Shown: one piece after another, positions 28,421 to 35,328 of the stretch
Numbering within the stretch: the first letter of the stretch is position 1
How the letters are laid out: the number at the start of each line of letters is the position of its first letter
Source of the DNA: Verrucosispora sp. WMMD573
Lineage (GTDB): Bacteria; Actinomycetota; Actinomycetes; Mycobacteriales; Micromonosporaceae
Direction of reading: 5' to 3'
DNA: 64,000 bases
Assembly (NCBI RefSeq): GCF_027497175.1
Contig: NZ_CP114901.1
Span: forward strand, 868,001 to 932,000
Made by a program: the position numbers and the translations under genes
The notes under the pieces: generated by a model
Seen by the model: the letters and a program-made list of their open reading frames with translations, nothing else
Databases searched by the model: none
Told to the model about the DNA's origin: nothing

Positions 28421-30094
28421 TCAGACGTGCCGGCGGCTCTGCACGACCCGGAAGCGGTTCGCCACGTACGCTCCGTCGGTCAACGCCGAGTTCGCCGCCG
28501 CGTTCGCCCCGCTGCCGTGGAAGTCGGAGAAGGCCGCCGACTGGTTCACGAAGACGCCGCCGGTGAGGTTGGCCGACAGGTGCACCCCGACCTCGATCGC
28601 CGCCGCTTCGGTGGCGTCCAGCACCGCGTCGTCGGTGGAGTAGACCGCCGCGGTGAGCGCACCCTTCTCACCCACTGTCGAGCGCAGGATCTCCAGGCTG
28701 TGTGCGGTGGAGTCGGTGGCGATGGCGAAGGAGATCGGCCCGAACCACTCCCGGGAGTAGGTCTCGGTGTCGCCCGCGTCCAGCTTGACGATGGTCGGCG
28801 TACGCACCACGGCGTCCGGAAACGACGGGTGCTCGACGGTACGCGACTCCAGCACCGGCGAACCGACCTTGGTCACCTCGTCCAGCCGCTCCAGCACCCC
28901 GTCGTTGACGATCGCGCCGGTCAGCTCCACTCCCCGGGCCGGGTCACCGGTGAGCTTGCCGATCGCCGTGGCGATGCCGCCGGCCACCTCGTCGAAGCTC
29001 TTGTGCCCCTGGTCGGTGTCGATGCCGTCCCGGGGGATGAGGATGTTCTGCGAGGTGGTGCACATCTGCCCGCTGTAGAGAGTCAGCGTGAAGCCCAGGT
29101 TGCGGCACATCCCGGTGAAGTCGTCGGTGGAGTCGATCACCACCGTGTTGAGCCCCGCCTTCTCGGTGTACACCGCCGCCTGGCGGGCGTTCGCCTCCAG
29201 CCAGTCGCCGTACTCGGTGGAGCCGGTGAAGTCGACGATCCGGACCGCCGGATGCAGGGCCAGCGTCGAGGCGATCTTCTCGCCGGGGGCCTCGGGGGCC
29301 AGCAGCACCAGGTTCGGGTCGAACCCGGCCTCGGCCAGCACCTCCCGGGCGTACCGGACGGTGACCGCCAACGGCAGCACGGCGCGCGGGTGCGGCTTGA
29401 CCACGACAGGATTGCCGGTGACCAGCGAGGCGAACAGACCCGGGTACGAGTTCCAGGTCGGGAAGGTGTTGCAGCCGATGACCAGGGCCACGCCCCGGGG
29501 CACCACGTGGAAGGTCTTGGACATCCGCAGCGGGTCGCCCTTGCCGGCGGCCTTCTCCCAGCCCGCGGTGCCCGGGTGCCGGGTCATCTCCGCGTACGCG
29601 TAGGCCAGCGCCTCAAGCGCGCGGTCCAGCGCGTGCGCACCACCGGCCTGGAAGGCCATCACGAACGCCTGACCGCTGGTGAACTGCACCGCGTTGGCCA
29701 ACTCGAAGACGTTCTTGTGCAGCCGGTCGAGGATCTCCAGACAGACGCCCACCCGGGTCTGAGGGCCGGCGTCGCGCCAGGCGGGCAGCGCCGCTGAGGC
29801 GGCGGCGACCAGTTGGTCGGCGTCGGCGTGCGGGTAGCGCACGTTCAGGGCGACGCCGAACGGGCTGTGCTCGGTGGCGACCCGTTCGCCGTCACCCGGC
29901 TGGTCGAGCGGGAAGTTCCCACCCAGGTACGCCTCGAACGCGGCCTTGCCGTCGGCGGCGGCGGTCTCGCCGTACACCCGTGGGCTTGGTGATTCCGGGT
30001 AGGCGGACCAGTATCCCCGCTCCGTGATCGCGGTCAGCGCGCGGTTGAGGGTCTCGGCGTGCCTGTCGTAGCGGGGGTGCGGGGTCTCCGTCAT
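28421..30094 (-). CDS. paaN: phenylacetic acid degradation protein PaaN (aldehyde dehydrogenase)
   Basis: NAD(P)-dependent aldehyde dehydrogenase of about 557 residues of the PaaN type, linked to ring cleavage in the phenylacetate pathway. Visible features are the N-terminal helix ETLNRALTAITERGYWSAYP, the dinucleotide region VIGCNTFPTWNSYPG and VDFTGSTEYGDWL, the catalytic cysteine in YSGQMCTTSQNI, and the C-terminal FHGSGANAAANS. No other paa genes are in the window, so it is separated from any paaABCDE operon. ATG 30094 is the likeliest start; ATG at 30103 and 30106 are alternatives. Confidence 0.9.
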   Translation of the reverse strand: MTETPHPRYDRHAETLNRALTAITERGYWSAYPESPSPRVYGETAAADGKAAFEAYLGGNFPLDQPGDGERVATEHSPFGVALNVRYPHADADQLVAAASAALPAWRDAGPQTRVGVCLEILDRLHKNVFELANAVQFTSGQAFVMAFQAGGAHALDRALEALAYAYAEMTRHPGTAGWEKAAGKGDPLRMSKTFHVVPRGVALVIGCNTFPTWNSYPGLFASLVTGNPVVVKPHPRAVLPLAVTVRYAREVLAEAGFDPNLVLLAPEAPGEKIASTLALHPAVRIVDFTGSTEYGDWLEANARQAAVYTEKAGLNTVVIDSTDDFTGMCRNLGFTLTLYSGQMCTTSQNILIPRDGIDTDQGHKSFDEVAGGIATAIGKLTGDPARGVELTGAIVNDGVLERLDEVTKVGSPVLESRTVEHPSFPDAVVRTPTIVKLDAGDTETYSREWFGPISFAIATDSTAHSLEILRSTVGEKGALTAAVYSTDDAVLDATEAAAIEVGVHLSANLTGGVFVNQSAAFSDFHGSGANAAANSALTDGAYVANRFRVVQSRRHV

Positions 30095-30147
30095 GCCCGC
30101 CATCATGCAACACGAAGCCCTCAGATCAGTAGGGGCGTGTCACAACT

Positions 30148-31167
30148 TCAGATGGTCAACTGCCAGTTGCTCCACCGGTCCTGCACCCGGAAACCGAGCT
30201 GCTCGTTGATGGCGATCATGTGGTCGTTGCTGGCCGCGTTGAAGGTGTCGATCACCCGCACGCCCGGTTCGTGGGCGAGCAGGTGCCGCAGGTTCTCGAT
30301 CTTGGCAAGCAGGCCCAGCCGGTGTCCCCGGTGCTCCGGGTCGACGATGGTGATCTGCTGGAACGAGTGCCAGTCCGCGGAGGCACCGACGTCCAGCAGC
30401 GTCCATGCGACCAGCCGACCGGATGCCTCGTGGCGGACGCCGACGTGGTAACGGCGGCGGCCCCGCGCATCCAGCGCCAGTTCGGTGCCGCGCAGGCGAT
30501 CGGCGTCGACCTTCTCCGGCTCCCACGCCAGATCGCCCATCGGCGCGTCGGCCAGCAGCCGTCCGTCGAGGTACGCCACGTCGGCGGCCAGGTCGTCGGG
30601 GGTGTACCCGCGCCAGCACAGCACCTGGTAGCCGGTCGAGCGATCCCGGGCGTCGGCCCGCAGCGCGTCCAGCTTCGCCTGATCGAGGTCGGCGGTGTCG
30701 AGGCGTCGCCGCACATCGGTCAGGGCATCGACCGCGCCCATGGCCACAGCGAACGCGTTACCCGGCGACCGGCGACCGGGCTCGCCGGCAAGCTCAGCGC
30801 GGCTCATCGCACTCACCCGCTTACGCCCGCGCTCGCGCAGCAGGCCGAGCCCATGTTCGGCCAACGCTCGGCCGACGCCTCGGCGGCGTTGTGCCGGATG
30901 CACGATCAGCTCAGCGGAGGCGTTCTCGGTGTTGTCCAACTGCGGCAGGTCCAGCCGGAGAAAACCGGCCGGCTCACCGTCGATCCGCGCCAGCAGCATG
31001 CGGGTTTCGTAGCCCGGCATCGGATGGCGCAGAAGGGCGGTGAATCGTTGCCGGCAGAGGGGCGGGAAGTCCGGCTCGTCGGCGGCCACCTGTGCGGCAC
31101 CGACCTGATACGCCTGCTGGACGGCCGCCTCGTCGGCGGCCCCGACCGGGGTGATGGTGATGGTCAT
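30148..31167 (-). CDS. two-domain GNAT acetyltransferase
   Basis: Protein of 339 residues with two GNAT-like halves. The first carries a full acetyl-CoA motif (ELIVHPAQRRRGVGRALAEH). The second has ITIVDPEHRGHRLGLLAKIE and ends NAASNDHMIAINEQLGFRVQ. It is broadly similar in layout to mycothiol synthase, but the sequence is not MshD and mshD is already present at 2.8 kb, so the role is unknown. No clear ribosome site precedes ATG 31167. A perfect hairpin ends 27 bases upstream. Confidence 0.82.
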   Translation of the reverse strand: MTITITPVGAADEAAVQQAYQVGAAQVAADEPDFPPLCRQRFTALLRHPMPGYETRMLLARIDGEPAGFLRLDLPQLDNTENASAELIVHPAQRRRGVGRALAEHGLGLLRERGRKRVSAMSRAELAGEPGRRSPGNAFAVAMGAVDALTDVRRRLDTADLDQAKLDALRADARDRSTGYQVLCWRGYTPDDLAADVAYLDGRLLADAPMGDLAWEPEKVDADRLRGTELALDARGRRRYHVGVRHEASGRLVAWTLLDVGASADWHSFQQITIVDPEHRGHRLGLLAKIENLRHLLAHEPGVRVIDTFNAASNDHMIAINEQLGFRVQDRWSNWQLTI

Positions 31168-31193
31168 GACGGCAGCCTGCGCCAGCGACAGAC

Positions 31194-31225
31194 GAGCGGG
31201 CCAGCGAATTTTCGCTGGCCCGCTC
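31194..31225 (-). terminator. strong hairpin downstream of thrC
   Basis: Perfect 15-bp inverted repeat (arms 31194-31208 and 31211-31225) around a two-base loop. It lies about 185 bases after the thrC stop and 27 bases before the GNAT start, so it could end thrC transcription. There is no T-run. Confidence 0.7.
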
Positions 31226-31409
31226 GGACGTTGGTCGGGAGGGACGATCGCACAACGCCTCCGGCGCTGGGTCGTAAAGACTGAAAGTCTACGGCGAAGC
31301 GCCCTCCCGCACGGAGCATCTTGCGCCGTCCGTTTGCGGTCGTCAAGTCCCTGGCGGCGTGTTTCGCTCACTCCCTGCGAAATACCGCTTACTCATCCGT
31401 TCGTCGTCG
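31226..31409. other. 184-bp gap between thrC and the hairpin, nothing assigned
   Basis: The stretch has a somewhat lower GC content than the genes around it. I found no coding frame with a ribosome site and no tRNA or known RNA motif. It may be the thrC 3' untranslated region. Confidence 0.4.
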
Positions 31410-32696
31410 TCAGCCCAGCAGGCCCGCGTCGCGGGCGGCCCGCAACGAAGGCTTGATCCGGTGAGTGGGGCCGACCTCACCGGCGACCGCGTCGAGGGTC
31501 TTCAGCCCTTCGCCGGTGTTGAACACCACCGTCTCGGCGGCCGGGTCCAGTCGGCCCGACTCGACCAGCTTGCGCAGCACCGCCACGGTCACCCCGCCGG
31601 CCGTCTCCGCGAACACCCCGGTGGTACGCGCCAACAGGCGCACCCCGGCCCGGATCTCGTCGTCGTCGGCGTAGTCCATCCAGCCACCGGTGCGGCGCAC
31701 CGCCTCCAGTGCGTACAGCCCGGCCGCCGGGTCGCCGATGTTCAGTGACTTGGCGATCCCGGTCGGCTTGACCGGGGTGATGGCGTCGGTGCCGGCATGC
31801 AGCGCGGTGGCGATCGGGTTGCAGCCGGCCGACTGCGCCCCGAAGACCTTCCAGCCACCCGCCGGGGCCTCGACCAGGCCGATCTCGACCAGCTCGCTGA
31901 ACGCCTTGTCAATCTTGGTGAGCAGCTCGCCCGAGGCCATCGGGATGACCACCTGGGCGGGAATCCGCCACCCGAGTTGCTCGGCCACCTCGTAGCCGAG
32001 CGTCTTGGACCCTTCCGCGTAGTACGGCCGCACGTTGACGTTGACGAAGGCGGTGTCCTCGAACTCGTCCGTCTCGACCAGCTCGCCGCAGAGGCGGTTC
32101 ACGTCGTCGTACGACCCGTCGATGGCGACCAGGTCGCCGCCGTAGACGGCGGTCGTGACGACCTTGCCCTGCTCCAGGTCACTGGGGATGAAGACCACCG
32201 AAGGCGCACCGACCCGGGCGGCGTGGGCGGCCACGGAGTTGGCCAGGTTGCCGGTGGAGGCGCAGGCGAACCGGGAGAAGCCCAGCGCGCGGGCGGCGGT
32301 CAGCGCCACCGACACCACCCGGTCCTTGAAGGAGTGGGTGGGATTGGCGCTGTCGTCCTTGACCCAGAGCGGCGCGGTGATGCCCAGTTCGGCGGCGAGC
32401 TGGTCGGCGGCCACCAGCGGGGTGAACCCCGGGTCCAGGGTGACCCGGGTGGCCGGGTCCTGACCGGCGGGCAGCAGAGCGGCGTACCGCCAGAGATTGC
32501 GTGGACCGGCCTCGATCTGCTCGCGGGTGACGGTGGCGAGTGCGGCCGAGTCGTAGTCGACCTCCAGCGGGCCGAAACACTCGTAACAGGCATGCTGGGC
32601 GGCGAGCGGGTAGCGGGCCGAACAGGCCCGGCAGACCAGGGCGCGGGCGGGGCTGGCGGCGGTGTCGATGCCGGACGGGGCGAGCGTCGACGTCAT
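31410..32696 (-). CDS. thrC: threonine synthase (zinc-ribbon form) under a SAM riboswitch
   Basis: PLP enzyme of 428 residues of the threonine synthase family, converting O-phosphohomoserine to threonine. An N-terminal zinc ribbon has cysteines at 22, 25, 37 and 40. The PLP lysine is K124 in SANPTHSFKDR, and ACASTGNLANSVAAHAAR binds the cofactor phosphate. The actinobacterial enzyme in the hom-thrC-thrB operon is shorter (about 360 residues) and lacks the ribbon; neither hom nor thrB is here. This is therefore likely a second, SAM-regulated paralogue whose true reaction may differ. Ribosome site GAGAGGA lies eight bases before ATG 32696, at the riboswitch P1 helix. Confidence 0.9.
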   Translation of the reverse strand: MTSTLAPSGIDTAASPARALVCRACSARYPLAAQHACYECFGPLEVDYDSAALATVTREQIEAGPRNLWRYAALLPAGQDPATRVTLDPGFTPLVAADQLAAELGITAPLWVKDDSANPTHSFKDRVVSVALTAARALGFSRFACASTGNLANSVAAHAARVGAPSVVFIPSDLEQGKVVTTAVYGGDLVAIDGSYDDVNRLCGELVETDEFEDTAFVNVNVRPYYAEGSKTLGYEVAEQLGWRIPAQVVIPMASGELLTKIDKAFSELVEIGLVEAPAGGWKVFGAQSAGCNPIATALHAGTDAITPVKPTGIAKSLNIGDPAAGLYALEAVRRTGGWMDYADDDEIRAGVRLLARTTGVFAETAGGVTVAVLRKLVESGRLDPAAETVVFNTGEGLKTLDAVAGEVGPTHRIKPSLRAARDAGLLG

Positions 32697-32705
32697 GTCG
32701 AAGTC

Positions 32706-32842
32706 CTCTCATCTTTCCCCGCATCGCACCCTGCGGCGGGGACGGAATTGGCACCTGCCCCGCCGGACGCTCAACGGTGAGCGCGCGAGGTGGTTGCCGG
32801 GGCGTCGTCGGGCCGTATCCCTCAGCCCCTCTGGATGAGGTA
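32706..32842 (-). promoter_or_regulatory. SAM-I (S-box) riboswitch upstream of thrC
   Basis: Read on the minus strand, all core parts of the SAM-I aptamer are present in order: the P1 5' strand CTCATC (32834-32839), CAGAGGGGCTGAGGGA with the kink-turn, GGCCC for the pseudoknot, CCCCGGCAACC, a P3 arm closed by CACCT/AGGTG, GGTGCCAATTCC, a P4 hairpin (CCCCGC/GCGGGG), then AAAGATGAGAG closing P1 (GATGAG at 32708-32713). The P1 3' strand runs directly into the ribosome site GAGAGGA of thrC. This suggests control of translation: SAM binding stabilises P1 and hides the site. No terminator hairpin follows the aptamer. Confidence 0.93.
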
Positions 32843-32858
32843 TGCAGTTGTGCCGCCG

Positions 32859-32864
32859 AGTCTA
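32859..32864 (-). promoter_or_regulatory. candidate -10 of the thrC transcript
   Basis: TAGACT on the minus strand, about 17 bases before the riboswitch. No clear -35 box. Confidence 0.4.
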
Positions 32865-32914
32865 GGCAATCCGGACGCGGCCGTCGCCTGCCAATCCCAG
32901 CCTGTGAGCGAAAC

Positions 32915-32952
32915 CTCAGCGGCGCCGTTGCCGTCCCCCCGGCGCCGCTGAG
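32915..32952 (-). terminator. terminator of doxX
   Basis: Perfect 13-bp inverted repeat, CTCAGCGGCGCCG at 32915-32927 and its complement at 32940-32952, with a 12-base loop, just after the doxX stop and before the thrC promoter. Confidence 0.8.
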
Positions 32953-32960
32953 CATCGCCG

Positions 32961-33407
32961 TCAGGCCGGCACGGACCGCCGCTCGCCCTCGGCCAGGGCG
33001 ACCGTCGCAGCCCCGCGCCGCCAGAGCGTGTCCACCGCCCAGGTGCCCGGTCCGAGCACCGCCACCAGGAAGAATGCCCAGCAGAACAGGACGGACAGTT
33101 CGCCGTTGTTCCGCAGCGGCAGCAGCGCCTCGGGCTGATGGACCACGAAGTACGCGTAGGCCATGGAGCCCGACGCCAGCAGGGCCGCGGGCCGGGTGAA
33201 CAGGCCGAGGAGCACAAGGGCGCCGCAGACCAACTGGATCATTGCGGCGTACCAGCCCGGCCACTGGCCGAGCGGCACCGCCTCGCCGGTGCCACGGTTG
33301 CCGCCGAAGACGCCGAAGACGGACGACATGCCGTGAATGAGAAACAACAAACCGATGACAATGCGGAACAGGGACAGAGCCGGCCCGCCGAACCGGTCAG
33401 TGCGCAT
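32961..33407 (-). CDS. DoxX family membrane protein
   Basis: Membrane protein of 148 residues with four helices (ALSLFRIVIGLLFLIHGMSS; MIQLVCGALVLLGLF; ALLASGSMAYAYFVVH; LSVLFCWAFFLVAVLGPG). The DoxX family includes subunits of quinol oxidases and partners in thiol-based oxidative-stress complexes. The family's GLLFLIHG segment is present. AGGAGG lies five bases before ATG 33407. The upstream 33420-33545 stretch is AT-rich for this genome and contains the palindrome ATCTATAGAT (33449-33458), a possible operator. Confidence 0.85.
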   Translation of the reverse strand: MRTDRFGGPALSLFRIVIGLLFLIHGMSSVFGVFGGNRGTGEAVPLGQWPGWYAAMIQLVCGALVLLGLFTRPAALLASGSMAYAYFVVHQPEALLPLRNNGELSVLFCWAFFLVAVLGPGTWAVDTLWRRGAATVALAEGERRSVPA

Positions 33408-33610
33408 TGGTACCTCCTACTAGTGGGGTGGTGGTACCAGAATGCGGAATCTATAGATAGTTGTCGATTCAATCTCTCTTGTTGGGAACGCTCCCACACT
33501 CAGTCTAGCGGCCGAAACTTCCGGCGGCAGCAGCACTGTGTAAACCTTGTGGTCTGCTTGCGTGGGTGGCGGGAACACCAGCCGACACGGGCGGATGCGA
33601 CGATGCTGCG

Positions 33611-34348
33611 ATGCCACGCACCACGGTCCGCACTCCGGCTTCCGGTGGCCGTCGGCTCGTCGCCGTGCCGGTCTCGATCGCCGCAGCGTTCGGCCTGCTC
33701 GCCGGCTGCGCCCCGGCCGGCGAGGCCCCGGGGGCGCCGCCCCGCCCGCTCCCGGCTTCCCATGGACCCGGCAGCGCACCGTCCGACGGAGCCGATCTCG
33801 GCGGCACGCCGTCCCGGGACGGCGATCTCGCCGGAGGCGACAGCCCGACGTCCGGCTGCCCCGTGTCCGGCGTCCGGATCACCTACCGCGGCGTCAGCGC
33901 CGCCATGGGGCTGCGGGCGATGGGCCTGGAACTGGTCAACTGCGGCGACCGCCCCTACCGGCTGCACGGGTATCCGGCGCCGCAACTGCGGGACGCGGAC
34001 GGCACCCTCATCCCGGTCCGGGTGATCCAAGGCGCGGAGGGAATCACGTCCGGCTTCGACGATCCACCCCGGCCGCTGGTGCTGGCCCCCGGTGAGGCGG
34101 CCGGCACCGCCCTGCTCTGGCGCAACCTGGTCGACAACCCAACGGTCGTGGCGACCAACGCCGAGCACCTCGACGTCGCCCCGCTGCGCGGCCGGCCCGC
34201 GCAACGGGTCGTCATGCAGGGGCGGATCGACCTGGGCAACACCGACCGGCTTGGGGTCAGCGCCTGGCAGAAGCAGGAGCCGCGCACGCCGGAGCCGACG
34301 CCCTCGACGCCGAACCCACCGCCCACCACCCCGGTCCCGCTGCTCTGA
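33611..34348 (+). CDS. DUF4232 lipoprotein
   Basis: Exported protein of 245 residues. The signal peptide ends in a lipobox (AAFGLLAGC, Cys about 33), so it is lipid-anchored. A disordered Pro/Gly/Asp linker follows, then a DUF4232 domain with two cysteines (TSGCPVSGVRITY; LELVNCGDRPYRLHGYPAP), and a Pro/Thr tail (TPEPTPSTPNPPPTTPVP). The function of the domain is unknown. ATG 33611 places the signal peptide correctly; an in-frame GTG at 33566 would give an unusually long leader. Confidence 0.82.
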   Translation: MPRTTVRTPASGGRRLVAVPVSIAAAFGLLAGCAPAGEAPGAPPRPLPASHGPGSAPSDGADLGGTPSRDGDLAGGDSPTSGCPVSGVRITYRGVSAAMGLRAMGLELVNCGDRPYRLHGYPAPQLRDADGTLIPVRVIQGAEGITSGFDDPPRPLVLAPGEAAGTALLWRNLVDNPTVVATNAEHLDVAPLRGRPAQRVVMQGRIDLGNTDRLGVSAWQKQEPRTPEPTPSTPNPPPTTPVPLL

Positions 34349-34380
34349 GCTGTCCCGGCATAGCACCGCACGCTCTTGTC

Positions 34381-34418
34381 GCCCGCGACCGCCCGGCTCG
34401 CGCCGAGCGGTCGCGGGC
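34381..34418. terminator. bidirectional terminator
   Basis: Perfect 12-bp inverted repeat, GCCCGCGACCGC at 34381-34392 and its complement at 34407-34418, between the DUF4232 gene and the convergent ABC permease. Confidence 0.82.
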
Positions 34419-34425
34419 AGCGAGC

Positions 34426-35328
34426 TCAGCTGGTGATGTCCTTGCGGGTGAAGCGCCAGAACGCCAGGCCCCAGAACACGGTCGCGTAGCAGATCGCCGA
34501 GACCGTGCCCCGGACGATGTCGTCGGTCTGTACGGGCGTGGAGAGCAGCCCCAACCACGCGGTGCTGTAGTGGGTCGGCAGGAACGACCGGATCGCGCCC
34601 AGCGCGGTGATCTGGTCCAGGATGCTGGACAGGATCCACAGCAGCACCGCGCCTCCCACCGCGCCCAACGCCGCGTCGGTGGTCACCGAGAGCAGGAACG
34701 CCAGGCCCGCGACCACCAGCAGGACGATGGCCAGGTAGCCGAGCACCGCGAGCAACCGCAGCAGCCCCTCGCCCGGCTCCAACTGTGCGGCGACCGTGCT
34801 GCGCAGCGGCGACCAGCCGTAGCGCAGGGTGCCGATGGCCAGCGCCGTGCCGGCGAGCAGGATCAGCGCCAGCGCCGAATACGCGAGCGCGACCAGCAGC
34901 TTCACCGCGAGCAGTCGGGCCCGGGGCACCGGGATCGCCAACAGGTAGCGCAGGCTTCCCCAGCTCGCCTCGCTCGCCACCGTGTCGCCGCAGAACAGCG
35001 CGACCACGACGACCAGCAGGAACGAGGCGGACACGAAGATGGTGAACAGGGTGAAGTTCAACCCGCCGGAGGTGGCGAGGTCGATCAGGCTGCCGAACTC
35101 ACCCCCGCCGTTGTCGTCGTCGTTGGTGTCGAACTGGAACGCGATCAGGATGATCAGCGGCAGCAGCACCATGAAGCCGAGCGCCAGCTGGGTACGCCGG
35201 CGCGACGCCTGCCGGCGGAACTCGGCACCGAACGGCAGCGTCCGGGCGGGCCGGTAACCCGCCGCCGCTCCCGAGGCGGCGACGCCGGTCGTGTCCCGCG
35301 TCGGCTCGACAGTCGATCCCGCCATCAC
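34426..35328 (-). CDS. ABC transporter permease (ABC-2 type)
   Basis: Membrane protein of 300 residues with six or so helices (LALGFMVLLPLIILIAF; TLFTIFVSASFLLVVVVALF; ALAYSALALILLAGTALAI; LLVVAGLAFLLSVTT). Contains the segment FCGDTVASEASWGSLRYLLA, typical of ABC-2 exporters of the CcmB/NatB kind. Its start overlaps the stop of the upstream ATPase-hydrolase gene by four bases (GTGA), so the two are translationally coupled and should form one transporter. Confidence 0.88.
   Translation of the reverse strand: MMAGSTVEPTRDTTGVAASGAAAGYRPARTLPFGAEFRRQASRRRTQLALGFMVLLPLIILIAFQFDTNDDDNGGGEFGSLIDLATSGGLNFTLFTIFVSASFLLVVVVALFCGDTVASEASWGSLRYLLAIPVPRARLLAVKLLVALAYSALALILLAGTALAIGTLRYGWSPLRSTVAAQLEPGEGLLRLLAVLGYLAIVLLVVAGLAFLLSVTTDAALGAVGGAVLLWILSSILDQITALGAIRSFLPTHYSTAWLGLLSTPVQTDDIVRGTVSAICYATVFWGLAFWRFTRKDITS

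Noticed and set aside
31226..31409. Possible tRNA or small RNA between thrC and the GNAT gene
   Set aside because: No cloverleaf, T-loop GGTTCGAATCC pattern or other known RNA motif could be drawn.
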